Positions 39,741 through 48,932 of a DNA stretch of 64,000 nt are shown here, one piece after another. The stretch is from Marinomonas sp. IMCC 4694 (GTDB taxonomy: Bacteria; Pseudomonadota; Gammaproteobacteria; Pseudomonadales; Marinomonadaceae). The stretch lies in assembly GCF_008122525.1 (NCBI RefSeq), contig NZ_VSRV01000001.1, forward strand, positions 2,294,001-2,358,000, in the 5' to 3' direction. The notes under the pieces were generated by a model, which did no database searches, was not told where the DNA came from, and was given only the letters and a program-made list of their open reading frames with translations. The position numbers and the translations under genes are program-made. Each line of letters opens with the position of its first letter. The stretch's first letter is position 1.

Positions 39741-40574
39741 TTATAGGAGCGGGAGTGATTGCGCTTTTTTATCGCGCTCAATAATCCATTCGTGATCTGG
39801 GTCGTTATGGAATATCCAGTGACGACTTGGCCCCGCCATCACGTTTAAATAATAAGACTGGTAACCATGTGGTACGCCCACCGGATGGTAGCCTTCTGGC
39901 ACCATGACCAGGTCACCATCTTCCACGGCCATGGTTTCATCGATGCGTCGATCGTCGGTATACACACGTTGAAACGCAAAGCCTTGTGGCGGGTCTATCT
40001 TATGATAATAGGTTTCTTCTAATTGCGTTTCTGACGGCGCAGCATCGGTATCATGCTTGTGCGGTGGGTAGCTTGACCATCCGCCGCTCGGGGTAATCAC
40101 TTCACACACCAACAAGCTGTCCGCCGGCTCGTTACCAAACAAAATGTTGCACACATGGCGCGTATTGCTTGCCACGCCGCGTGTTTCATATTGGCATTGT
40201 TCAGGCGAAATTAACTTGGCAGCAAAGCCCCCTTTGCCCGGCGCTTTACAAAACGCCACTTCAACATCGGTAATGGCCGAAATACAAATACGATCTTGTG
40301 CCGGAGAATACACTGAATAGGGCGCTTTTTGATCAAATACGCTCATTCGATCGCCAATATTTTCCCACGCTTCGTTCTGCGTATTCGCATTGGCTTTGCC
40401 GGATAAAATCACCGCGCACACTTCGTTATCGGCGGTCTCTATCGTTACCGACTCGCCGGCTTTTAATTGGTGGGCTTCAAAGCCCACATAACGCCAGTTT
40501 GCAGTTTCAGGCGTGACGTTTTGGGTTTGTGTCACGCCGTCTATGTGGCGCTTTTTACTGAGTAAGTGTGACAT
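39741..40574 (-). CDS. iolB: 5-deoxy-glucuronate isomerase
   Basis: Converts 5-deoxy-D-glucuronate to 2-deoxy-5-keto-D-gluconate in inositol catabolism. A 277-residue double cupin; family length ~270. Metal-binding His residues are visible in SYPPHKHDTD, and GYHPVGVPHGYQSYYLNVMAGP is characteristic of IolB. ATG 40574 has GAGGTG about 4 bp upstream; a GTG two codons earlier is less likely. It lies between two Gfo/Idh/MocA genes. Confidence 0.92.
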   Translation of the reverse strand: MSHLLSKKRHIDGVTQTQNVTPETANWRYVGFEAHQLKAGESVTIETADNEVCAVILSGKANANTQNEAWENIGDRMSVFDQKAPYSVYSPAQDRICISAITDVEVAFCKAPGKGGFAAKLISPEQCQYETRGVASNTRHVCNILFGNEPADSLLVCEVITPSGGWSSYPPHKHDTDAAPSETQLEETYYHKIDPPQGFAFQRVYTDDRRIDETMAVEDGDLVMVPEGYHPVGVPHGYQSYYLNVMAGPSRHWIFHNDPDHEWIIERDKKAQSLPLL

Positions 40575-40627
40575 TTTCACCTCGGTAATGGATTGTTTCT
40601 TTTATCAAATGTACGGTCTTTATCGCT

Positions 40628-41785
40628 CTAGTGCTTTGCGTCGTATTGCTCTACGTCAACCCAAGTTCCCTTCTCGTAGGATTCAACCACACTGTCAAGA
40701 ATGAGGTTAATTTGCGTTGCTGCACGAAAGTCTGGCCACAACGGTGCATCGTTCACAATACCTTCAAACAAATCACGAATCTCCACCGCCTTCATGTCGT
40801 TAAAGCCCAGACCATGACCCGCAGACACACAAAATGCTTGGTAATCTGGGTGCTCAGGGCCAACCAGAATACGCTTAAAGCCTTGCATTTGTGGATGGCC
40901 TTCGGCGATGTACACAGACAATTCGGACAAGGTTTCTTGGTCAAAAATTACACTACCTTTGGTGCCTGTGACTTCAAACGACAAACCGTTTTTTCTTCCC
41001 CAAGCAATACGAGACGCCTCTAAGGTGCCTTGGGCGCCGTTGGCAAAACGCACCATCATGTGAGTTTGGTCATCGTTTTCGACCTGACCGACCCCAGTAT
41101 TGTCCTCGGTGGACGACAAGGGGCGCTGTTGATGTACTACTTTTAAGTCCGCACACAACGACTTGATAGGCGCAACCAAATGTATGGCCAATTGCACAAG
41201 GTGAGACGCTAAATCATTCAGTGCCCCTGTGCCAGCAAACTTTTTTTGCAAGCGCCAACTAAAAGGCAAGCTTGCATCCGCCAAATAATCTTCATTGAAC
41301 ACACCCCGAAAATGCACCACTTCCCCAATGTCGCCACGAGCAATGAGTTGCTTGGCAAACTGTACCGTTGGGTTTTTGATGTAGTTAAACCCCACCAAGG
41401 TCTTCACGCCAGCCTTCTCAGCGGCTTCGGTCATTTCTTTGGCGTCTTCGGCATTGAGCGCCAAAGGTTTTTCACTGTAAACGTGCTTCCCAGCAGCAAT
41501 GGCCGCTAACGCGATTTCTTTGTGAAGAAAGTTAGGCGCACAGATGTCGACCACGTCAATCGCTGGGTCATTGACTAATGTTTTCCAGTCGCCCGTTGAG
41601 CGATTAAAACCCAATTCTAGCGCTTTCGCTTTTGCCAGTTCAGGCGTAGCGTCGGCTAACATCTCGCACTGTAATTGATCATAAGAAATGGCAAACGCGG
41701 CCATCGCATTACGGTACGCAATCGCGTGTGCTTTGCCCATATAACCAGAACCTACCAAACCCACTCGCATTGTATGTGTCGCCAT
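40628..41785 (-). CDS. Gfo/Idh/MocA dehydrogenase of the inositol cluster
   Basis: A 385-residue NAD(P)-dependent sugar or cyclitol oxidoreductase. Rossmann motif VGLVGSGYMGKAHAIAY; catalytic EKP in YSEKPLALN; LVGFNYIKNP; and the second-domain sequence GTGALNDLASHLVQLA. Similar enzymes sit in iol operons and may act on scyllo-inositol or an inositol isomer. ATG 41785 has GGGAGA about 7 bp upstream. First gene of the minus-strand run leading to iolB and iolG. The rest of the pathway (iolC, D, E, A) is not in this window. Confidence 0.85.
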   Translation of the reverse strand: MATHTMRVGLVGSGYMGKAHAIAYRNAMAAFAISYDQLQCEMLADATPELAKAKALELGFNRSTGDWKTLVNDPAIDVVDICAPNFLHKEIALAAIAAGKHVYSEKPLALNAEDAKEMTEAAEKAGVKTLVGFNYIKNPTVQFAKQLIARGDIGEVVHFRGVFNEDYLADASLPFSWRLQKKFAGTGALNDLASHLVQLAIHLVAPIKSLCADLKVVHQQRPLSSTEDNTGVGQVENDDQTHMMVRFANGAQGTLEASRIAWGRKNGLSFEVTGTKGSVIFDQETLSELSVYIAEGHPQMQGFKRILVGPEHPDYQAFCVSAGHGLGFNDMKAVEIRDLFEGIVNDAPLWPDFRAATQINLILDSVVESYEKGTWVDVEQYDAKH

Positions 41786-41872
41786 TGCTCTTCTCCCTCT
41801 CGAATTTGACGCGAACTTCTCCACATCAAATTACTTTTTTAATTTTTTTATTCTAACCTAAGGGCAATAGTA

Positions 41873-41894
41873 GAATATTTGTTTCATTTTATTC
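41873..41894. promoter_or_regulatory. AT-rich inverted repeat upstream of the inositol genes
   Basis: GAATA / TATTC arms separated by 12 bp, ~90 bp upstream of the first dehydrogenase. RpiR-type IolR repressors use short inverted repeats of the GGAA-N6-TTCC kind, so this could be an operator. Weak evidence. Confidence 0.25.
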
Positions 41895-41979
41895 AATAGA
41901 TAAAAAAAAATCACCCATTAAATGCAAAAAAAAACAGCAGAGCCGGCGATATCCTAATCAAGCAAACGCCTTATCAGAC

Positions 41980-42018
41980 AAAAAAAGGCAAGCTGGACAT
42001 AACATCCAGCCTGCCTTG
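41980..42018 (-). terminator. Rho-independent terminator of katG
   Basis: On the minus strand, AAGGCAGGCTGGA and TCCAGCTTGCCTT pair with one mismatch around a 7-nt loop and are followed by T7. It begins ~58 bp after the katG stop. Confidence 0.85.
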
Positions 42019-42075
42019 GGCGAATTTAACGGTATTTACACCTGAAACTTATCCAGCGAATTGAACACAAGGAGA

Positions 42076-44271
42076 TCAGACCAAATCGAAACGGTCCAGC
42101 GCCATTACTTTGGTCCATGCTTGTACGAAATCCTTCACAAAACGTTCTTGTGAATCGGAACAAGCATAGACTTCCGCAATCGCACGCAACTGCGAATTCG
42201 AACCAAAAACCAGGTCAGCACGGGTCGCTGTCCATTTGATCTTGCCAGTGGAACGGTCGCGACCTTGAAACTCGTCTTCTACTTCTGAGGTGGCAAACCA
42301 TTTCGTCCCCATGTCCAACAAGTTAACAAAAAAATCGTTGGTCAAGGTTTCAGGTTGATCGGTGAAAACACCGTGGGCAGAGCCACCGGTATTGGCATTA
42401 AGCACTCGCAAGCCCCCCACTAACACGGTCATTTCTGGTGCAGAGAGGGTTAAAAGCTGCGCTTTATCTAACAGCATTTCTTCTGTTGAAATCGTATATC
42501 GCCCTTTTTGGTAGTTCCGAAAGCCATCGGCGATCGGCTCAAGTACCGCAAAAGAGGCCACATCCGTTTGCTCTTGCGTCGCATCGGTACGCCCTAGTAT
42601 AAGCGGCACCACCAGATCGTGACCCGCCGCCTTGGCGGCTTTTTCAATGCCTACGCCGCCCGCTAGAACAATCAAATCGGCCATTGAAATGCGTGCTGTA
42701 GATTGATGGTTGAAATCCGCTTGAATGGCTTCCAAAGAAGCCAACACACTGGCCAACTGCGCCGGCTGGTTCACTTCCCAATCTTTTTGTGGCGCAAGAC
42801 GTAAACGAGCACCGTTGGCTCCGCCACGCATGTCTGAACCACGGTAAGTCGACGCGGACGCCCATGCCGTTGATACAAGCTGAGCCACTGACAATCCAGA
42901 GGTGGCCAATGTATCTTTTAATGTCTCAATGTGTTGCTGGGTGACCATATCGTACGTTGCCGCTGGGATAGGATCTTGCCAAATCAACTCTTCTTGTGGC
43001 ACCAAAGGCCCCAAATACCGAGCAACTGGCCCCATGTCACGGTGCGTCAGTTTGAACCAAGCACGAGCAAAGGCATCGGCTAATTGGTCTGGGTTCTCAT
43101 AAAAGCGTTTCGAAATCGGCGCGTAAATGGGGTCATCACGCAACGCCAAATCCGAGGTAAACATCATAGGCGCATGACGTTTAGAAGCATCGTGAGCATC
43201 GGGAACGGAATCCACCGCCGCGCCATCTTTTGGCTGCCACTGCCATGCCCCCGCTGGGCTCTTGGTCAATTCCCAATCGTATTCGAACAGGTTTTCAAAG
43301 TAACCATTGTCCCAAATAATCGGATTTTTCGTCCAAGCCCCTTCTAAACCGCTGGAAATGGTGTCTGCGCCATTGCCTGTACCTTGGGTGTTGTGCCAGC
43401 CTAAACCTTGCTCCGTTAAACCTGCGGATTCTGGATCAGCGCCTACTTGCGCCGCATCGCCTGCGCCGTGGGTTTTACCGAAGGTGTGACCCCCTGCAAT
43501 CAGTGCCACTGTTTCTTCGTCGTTCATCGCCATACGGGCAAACGTATCACGAATATCTCTAGCCGATGCCAACGTATCAGGCTTGCCATCTGGGCCTTCT
43601 GGGTTAACGTAAATCAGACCCATTTGAACCGCGGCCAATGGATTTTCTAAATCCCGATCCCCGGTATAACGTGCATCGTCTAACCATGTTTTCTCCGTTC
43701 CCCAGTAAATGTCGTCTTCTGGTTCCCACACATCCGCACGACCACCCGCAAAACCAAAGGTTTCAAAGCCCATGGACTCAAGTGCGCAGTTACCGGCTAA
43801 AATCATCAAATCGGCCCAGGAAATTTTGCGGCCGTACTTCTGTTTGATCGGCCAAAGTAAACGACGCGCTTTGTCTAAATTGACGTTATCTGGCCAGCTG
43901 TTCAAAGGGGCAAAACGCTGAGTACCGGATGTCGCTCCACCACGGCCATCAGCCGTACGGTAAGTACCAGCACTGTGCCACGCCATACGAATGAAAAATG
44001 GCCCGTAATGACCATAATCCGCTGGCCACCAGTCTTGAGAATCTGTCATAAGCGCATACAAATCTTGACGTAGCGCTTCAAGATCCAAACTATTGAACGC
44101 CGCTTGATAGTCAAACTCCTCACCCATCGGGTTGGATTTAGCAGAATGCTGATGCAGTATTTTGAGATTTAACTGGTTTGGCCACCAGTCTTTGTTTGAT
44201 GTTCCACGACCAGCGGCTTGACCCGCGCCTGATGCACCGTGGTTAAAAGGACACTTACCTTCGTTAGACAT
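42076..44271 (-). CDS. katG: Catalase-peroxidase KatG
   Basis: Haem enzyme that removes hydrogen peroxide. A 731-residue protein, normal for KatG (~730). Active-site Arg95, Trp98 and His99 are in RMAWHSAGTYR; proximal haem His is in GGHTFGKTHGAG; the Tyr of the Met-Tyr-Trp crosslink is in GLIYVNPEGP. The second, non-catalytic repeat is present (STAWASASTYRGSD). No signal peptide, so cytosolic. ATG 44271 has a strong AAGGAGG. Promoter-proximal palindrome at 44329-44350. Confidence 0.97.
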   Translation of the reverse strand: MSNEGKCPFNHGASGAGQAAGRGTSNKDWWPNQLNLKILHQHSAKSNPMGEEFDYQAAFNSLDLEALRQDLYALMTDSQDWWPADYGHYGPFFIRMAWHSAGTYRTADGRGGATSGTQRFAPLNSWPDNVNLDKARRLLWPIKQKYGRKISWADLMILAGNCALESMGFETFGFAGGRADVWEPEDDIYWGTEKTWLDDARYTGDRDLENPLAAVQMGLIYVNPEGPDGKPDTLASARDIRDTFARMAMNDEETVALIAGGHTFGKTHGAGDAAQVGADPESAGLTEQGLGWHNTQGTGNGADTISSGLEGAWTKNPIIWDNGYFENLFEYDWELTKSPAGAWQWQPKDGAAVDSVPDAHDASKRHAPMMFTSDLALRDDPIYAPISKRFYENPDQLADAFARAWFKLTHRDMGPVARYLGPLVPQEELIWQDPIPAATYDMVTQQHIETLKDTLATSGLSVAQLVSTAWASASTYRGSDMRGGANGARLRLAPQKDWEVNQPAQLASVLASLEAIQADFNHQSTARISMADLIVLAGGVGIEKAAKAAGHDLVVPLILGRTDATQEQTDVASFAVLEPIADGFRNYQKGRYTISTEEMLLDKAQLLTLSAPEMTVLVGGLRVLNANTGGSAHGVFTDQPETLTNDFFVNLLDMGTKWFATSEVEDEFQGRDRSTGKIKWTATRADLVFGSNSQLRAIAEVYACSDSQERFVKDFVQAWTKVMALDRFDLV

Positions 44272-44328
44272 ATGACTTCCTCCTTCTTTTGCTTACCGTT
44301 TTGTGTTGGGGTGTATTTTTTGCCCCAT

Positions 44329-44350
44329 GTCTATAGTTATAGTTATAGAC
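44329..44350. promoter_or_regulatory. Palindrome in the katG promoter region
   Basis: GTCTATA / TATAGAC arms around GTTATAGT. The repeated TATAG elements recall the ATAG/CTAT half-sites of OxyR operators, but the spacing does not match the usual OxyR pattern well. Located 58-79 bp upstream of the katG ATG. Confidence 0.35.
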
Positions 44351-44428
44351 TCATAAAATACGATCAACCAATAAATAAAAACTAACGAGGCAATAGGCGA
44401 GTCAATCTCCCCCTTTTACCATGGTCGT

Positions 44429-45370
44429 TTAAGACGGATAAAACGCGGCGACGTTTTCAAAAGCGATGCTAAAGTAGCGTTCATAGCTGCTTTTTTCTAC
44501 ATAGCCAATATGTGGCGTACAAAGCACGTTTGGCAAAGACAAAAGCGGTTCGGTTGCTGGGGTGGCAGGCTCTATTTCAAACACATCCACAGCGGCTTGT
44601 TTGCTTGGATTAGCCCGCATTTCTTGGTAAAGGGCGGCGTTTTCAATGAGTTCAGCGCGGCTGGTATTCACGATTAACACGTCCGCCTTAGTCATGGCCA
44701 AGTCTTGCGCTGTTACGCAGGCTTTAGTGGCCCCATTGAGTCGCAGATGCAAACTGATCACATCGGCTGTTTGAAAAAACTCGGCCTTACTTGAGGCGGC
44801 TAAAAAGCCATGTTCTTGCGCCAAAGTACGAGAAGCGTCACTGCCCCACACCAGCACTTGCATACCAAATGACTTGGCGTAGTGCGCGATGCGTTGACCA
44901 ATTTTACCGTAGCCCCAAATGCCCAAAGTGGCCCCATGTAACACGCGCCCAAGTCCTAACGCCCCCGATTGCTGCCAATCCCCTTGGGAGAAGTTTGAAA
45001 CATAAGCAGGCATACGACGGCTCGCCGCCATGATCAGGCCCCAACACAATTCCGCTGGCGCCACAGGCGAGCCCATGCCTTCCAATACGGTCACACCGTA
45101 CTGCTGGCACAGAGCCACATCGATATGATTGCTGACTTTGCCGGTTTGACTGATCAGTTTTAAATTAGGCAATCGAGACAGTAGTGCTTCGGTAATGACG
45201 GTTCTTTCACGGATCAATACCAAAGCATCAAAGCCCATTAAGCGTTCGACCAACAGATCAATCTCCGTCAGTGTGTCGGTAAAAACCGTCACATCATGCG
45301 CATTAAGAATAGAAAAACACGCCAATTTTTTAACGCTGTCTTGATAATCGTCTAACACCGCAATTTTCAT
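44429..45370 (-). CDS. D-2-hydroxyacid dehydrogenase family protein
   Basis: A 313-residue NAD-dependent dehydrogenase. N-terminal KIAVLDDYQD is typical of a subgroup of phosphoglycerate-dehydrogenase-like proteins. Rossmann motif LGIWGYGKIGQRIA; catalytic Arg in LHLRLNGATK; Glu in AVDVFEIEP; His in CTPHIGYV. The substrate is not predictable. ATG 45370 is preceded by AGGAGA. It stands alone between katG and fadA. Confidence 0.88.
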   Translation of the reverse strand: MKIAVLDDYQDSVKKLACFSILNAHDVTVFTDTLTEIDLLVERLMGFDALVLIRERTVITEALLSRLPNLKLISQTGKVSNHIDVALCQQYGVTVLEGMGSPVAPAELCWGLIMAASRRMPAYVSNFSQGDWQQSGALGLGRVLHGATLGIWGYGKIGQRIAHYAKSFGMQVLVWGSDASRTLAQEHGFLAASSKAEFFQTADVISLHLRLNGATKACVTAQDLAMTKADVLIVNTSRAELIENAALYQEMRANPSKQAAVDVFEIEPATPATEPLLSLPNVLCTPHIGYVEKSSYERYFSIAFENVAAFYPS

Positions 45371-45460
45371 TAGAATCTCCTATTAAACTGGCTTCAAGTA
45401 CCGGCAAAGCGACCTTAAGCCTATGCCTTAAACTAATGCTCTGAGTCTAACTGAGTTCAT

Positions 45461-45488
45461 AAAAAAAGCCCCGCACTAAGCGAGGCTC
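45461..45488 (-). terminator. Terminator of the fadBA operon
   Basis: On the minus strand, AGCCTCGC - TTAGT - GCGGGGCT followed by T6-T7; one G-T wobble in the stem. Located just after the fadA stop. Confidence 0.8.
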
Positions 45489-45514
45489 TTTACAAAGACA
45501 GCGTTCTAACCGCG

Positions 45515-46690
45515 TCAGATACGTTCAAACACAGTCGCAATGCCTTGACCCATACCAATACACATAGTGGCCAAACCAAGGTTAGCGTCTTTATCACGCA
45601 TCACGTTTAATAACGTCGTCGAAATACGTGTACCGGAACACCCTAACGGATGACCCAGCGCAATGGCACCACCGTTCAAATTAACTTTCTGATCCACCAA
45701 GTCAATCAATTTCAAGTCTTTCAGAACCGGAATAGATTGTGCTGCAAACGCCTCGTTCAACTCGACAATGTCGATATCATTGATGGTTAAACCCGCACGC
45801 TGCAAAGCCTTTTTCGTCGCTGGAACGGGCCCATAACCCATAATGGCGGGATCACAACCCGCTACCGCCATGCTACGCACTTTGGCGATCGGCGTTAGGC
45901 CCAACTCTTCGGCTTTTTTTGCCGACATCATCAGCATCGCCGATGCACCATCCGACAACGCAGACGACGTACCCGCGGTGACCGTACCCACTTTTGGCAT
46001 AAACACCGGTTTCAAACCGGCCAAAGATTCCATAGACGTTTCTGGACGAATCACTTCGTCCACTTCTACTAGGATTTTATTGCCTTCGGCATCGTGGCCT
46101 TCAAGCGATACAATTTCATTAGCAAAACGGCCTTGCAAGGTCGCTTCGTGAGCCAAACGATGAGAGCGCACAGCAAACTCATCTTGTGCTTGACGGCTCA
46201 CACCGTGCATTTTACCCAGCATTTCCGCCGTCACGCCCATCATCATAGACGCTTTTGCCATGTGCTTTGACAAAGCAGGGTTCACATCTACCCCGTGCAT
46301 CATGCCAACATGACCCATGTGCTCAACGCCACCCACAACAAACACATCCCCTTGGCCGGTCATAATGGCTTGCGCCGCGGTGTGAATCGCTGACATAGAC
46401 GAACCGCACAAACGGTTAACCGTTTGTGCGGCGGTGGTAATAGGCAAACCAGCCAACAAAGACACAGCACGTGCCATGTTGAAGCCCTGCTCTAGGGTTT
46501 GGTTTACGCAACCCCAAATCAAATCTTCTACGTCTTTTGGGTCAACATCTGGGTTACGCTTGAACAAGGCTTTAACCAGCCCCGCCGATAAGTTCTCCGC
46601 TCGAACATTGCGAAAAACACCGTTTTTTGTTTTGCCCATCGGTGAGCGAACCGCGTCGATAATCACGACATCATTTGGATTCAGTTTCAT
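45515..46690 (-). CDS. fadA: 3-ketoacyl-CoA thiolase (beta subunit of fatty-acid oxidation complex)
   Basis: Thiolytic cleavage of 3-ketoacyl-CoA in beta-oxidation, in complex with FadB. A 391-residue protein. Nucleophilic Cys in NRLCGSSMSAIHTA (~94); His in NEAFAAQ region and GHPLGCSGTR; second Cys in MCIGMGQG near the C-terminus. GGVEHMGHVGMMHG is FadA-specific. It follows fadB by 27 bp. Confidence 0.96.
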   Translation of the reverse strand: MKLNPNDVVIIDAVRSPMGKTKNGVFRNVRAENLSAGLVKALFKRNPDVDPKDVEDLIWGCVNQTLEQGFNMARAVSLLAGLPITTAAQTVNRLCGSSMSAIHTAAQAIMTGQGDVFVVGGVEHMGHVGMMHGVDVNPALSKHMAKASMMMGVTAEMLGKMHGVSRQAQDEFAVRSHRLAHEATLQGRFANEIVSLEGHDAEGNKILVEVDEVIRPETSMESLAGLKPVFMPKVGTVTAGTSSALSDGASAMLMMSAKKAEELGLTPIAKVRSMAVAGCDPAIMGYGPVPATKKALQRAGLTINDIDIVELNEAFAAQSIPVLKDLKLIDLVDQKVNLNGGAIALGHPLGCSGTRISTTLLNVMRDKDANLGLATMCIGMGQGIATVFERI

Positions 46691-46717
46691 GGAAATTCTC
46701 CTCTAGCCTCTGGGAAA

Positions 46718-48868
46718 TTAAACGCCGTAATAGGTGTCATTGTTGTTTGCCATGTCGCGCATTTTCGCGGTTGGCTCATACAATTTACCTAAGTGGCTGT
46801 ATTTGTCTGCAAGGTCACAAAATGCCTGCAGCCCCATTTGGTCTAGGTAATGCAAGGCACCACCAAGGTAGGGAGGAAAACCAATACCGTAGATCAACCC
46901 CATGTCCGCTTCTGCCGCCGTCGCAACAATGTTTTCTTCCACGCATCGTACGGTCTCGATGCACAAAGGAATCATCATGCGAGCCACAATGTCCTCTTCG
47001 GTCAATTCAGACTGAGATGTCACCACGGGCGCCAACAAAGCGTTGATCTCGTCATTAAAGATTTTCTTCGGCTTGCCTTTACGGTCGGGTTCGTAAGTAT
47101 AAAAGCCTTTACTGTTTTTCTGACCAAAACGCGCTAATTCAAATAAGCGATCTATCGCATTTTTGCCTTCGTGTTTCATGCGATCTGGAAAGCCTTCAGC
47201 CATCACTTGGTCAGCATGAAACGCCGTATCCACACCCACCACATCAAGCAAGTAAGCAGGGCCCATTGGCCAGCCAAATTTTTCCATGGTCTTATCGATC
47301 ACTTGAAAATTCGCGCCTTCTTGCATCATCAAAGAAAAGCCCGCGAAGTAAGGAAACAATACACGGTTCACTAAGAAGCCTGGGCAATCGTTCACCACAA
47401 TCGGCGTTTTGCCCATGGCTTGAGCGTACGCTACGGTTTTGGCAATCGCAGCATCGCTGGTTTTTTCGCCACGGATAACTTCAACCAATGGCATACGATG
47501 CACGGGGTTGAAAAAGTGCATCCCACAGAAATTTTCTGGGCGTGTTAAGCCTTTCGCCAACTCCGTGATCGAAATGGTCGAGGTGTTAGACGTAAGAATG
47601 GCATCGTCAGCCAGCTTAGTTTCCACTTCGGCTAACACAGATTTCTTGATGTTGACGTTTTCTACGACCGCTTCAACCACCAAATCCACATGAGCGAATT
47701 CGCCATAAGTTAACGCCGGAACAATGGCATTCATGGCTTTAAACGCTTTTTCCGTCGTTAAACGTCCACGCTCTACTTGACCATTGAACAGTTTATTCGC
47801 TTCATTCAATCCAAGCTCTAAGGCTTCAGGACGAATGTCTTTCATGATAATCGGTGTGCCTTTGGACGCAGACTGATACGCCACGCCGCCCCCCATAATA
47901 CCCGCGCCCAATACCGCGGCTTGCTTCACCGGTGTCGCGCTTTTCGCGTATTTACCAGCGGTTTTTTTAATTTTCTGATCACTCAAGAACAAGTTCACCA
48001 AGGATTTCGCCACAGGGCCTTTCGCCAATTTCACAAAGCCTTTGATCTCTGTTTCGATGGCTTTGCTCATGTCTTGACTGATGCCCTTCTCGATCGTTTT
48101 GATCGCCGCCATCGGTGCTGGGTAATGCTTACCGGCTTTGGCACCCACCACACCACGGACCGATTCGAACACCATCATTTTTTCGATCGGCGAAAACACC
48201 ATAGGCGCACGCAATTCGTCGCGGCGAGCATGATAATCCAGCTTGCCATCCAACACTTGTTGGATCAAATGACGAGCTGAATCGTTCACTTTTGCAGCAG
48301 GTACGACGGCATCCACAGCGCCGTCTTTTAAGGCATCGGCGCTGCGTTTTTGCGCACCACCACAGATCCATTCACAGGCATTGTCTGGTCCGATCAAACG
48401 CGGCAGACGCACTGTCCCACCCCAACCAGGATAAATTCCGAGTTGTGTTTCGGGCAGTCCAATTTTTGCGGAATCCGCCATCACACGATAGTCACACGCC
48501 AACACCAACTCCATTCCGCCGCCTAGAGCAATACCATTAATCGCGGCAACCGTTGGGCAAGATAAGTTGGAAATATCATTAAATATGGCGTGCGCCGCGC
48601 GTAATTTATCGGTTAACTCTTCGTCTTCAAGCAGGAACCAAGACGTAAATTCATGAATGTCGGCACCGACCACAAACACGTCTTTGGCGCTGGCAAAAAT
48701 CACACCGTTTAAGTCGTCCGTATGCTGCAATAGAGCAACGGCTTGCGCCAGTTCGGCCAAGGTTGCCGCGTTGAACTTATTGACCGACTCGCCGATCAGA
48801 TCCAGAGTGACCGTCGCCACACCAGCGTCATCGACTGCCACCTTGATTGCTTGTCCTTCGAATATCAT
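46718..48868 (-). CDS. fadB: Multifunctional fatty-acid oxidation protein (alpha subunit)
   Basis: A 716-residue enzyme combining enoyl-CoA hydratase, 3-hydroxyacyl-CoA dehydrogenase and isomerase activities. N-terminal crotonase region with AAINGIALGGGMELVLACDYR and LPETQLGIYPGWGGT; dehydrogenase Rossmann motif VLGAGIMGGGVAYQSA near 315; catalytic GMHFFNPVHRMPLVEVI near 450. Length equals typical FadB (~715). Located 64 bp after etfA, so etfBA-fadBA may be a single transcript. Confidence 0.97.
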   Translation of the reverse strand: MIFEGQAIKVAVDDAGVATVTLDLIGESVNKFNAATLAELAQAVALLQHTDDLNGVIFASAKDVFVVGADIHEFTSWFLLEDEELTDKLRAAHAIFNDISNLSCPTVAAINGIALGGGMELVLACDYRVMADSAKIGLPETQLGIYPGWGGTVRLPRLIGPDNACEWICGGAQKRSADALKDGAVDAVVPAAKVNDSARHLIQQVLDGKLDYHARRDELRAPMVFSPIEKMMVFESVRGVVGAKAGKHYPAPMAAIKTIEKGISQDMSKAIETEIKGFVKLAKGPVAKSLVNLFLSDQKIKKTAGKYAKSATPVKQAAVLGAGIMGGGVAYQSASKGTPIIMKDIRPEALELGLNEANKLFNGQVERGRLTTEKAFKAMNAIVPALTYGEFAHVDLVVEAVVENVNIKKSVLAEVETKLADDAILTSNTSTISITELAKGLTRPENFCGMHFFNPVHRMPLVEVIRGEKTSDAAIAKTVAYAQAMGKTPIVVNDCPGFLVNRVLFPYFAGFSLMMQEGANFQVIDKTMEKFGWPMGPAYLLDVVGVDTAFHADQVMAEGFPDRMKHEGKNAIDRLFELARFGQKNSKGFYTYEPDRKGKPKKIFNDEINALLAPVVTSQSELTEEDIVARMMIPLCIETVRCVEENIVATAAEADMGLIYGIGFPPYLGGALHYLDQMGLQAFCDLADKYSHLGKLYEPTAKMRDMANNNDTYYGV

Positions 48869-48932
48869 GTTGGTCTCCCATTATTGTTATTTTGCTGTGC
48901 TGCTTTGCTCACAAGGTAAGCGCATGCCAACG

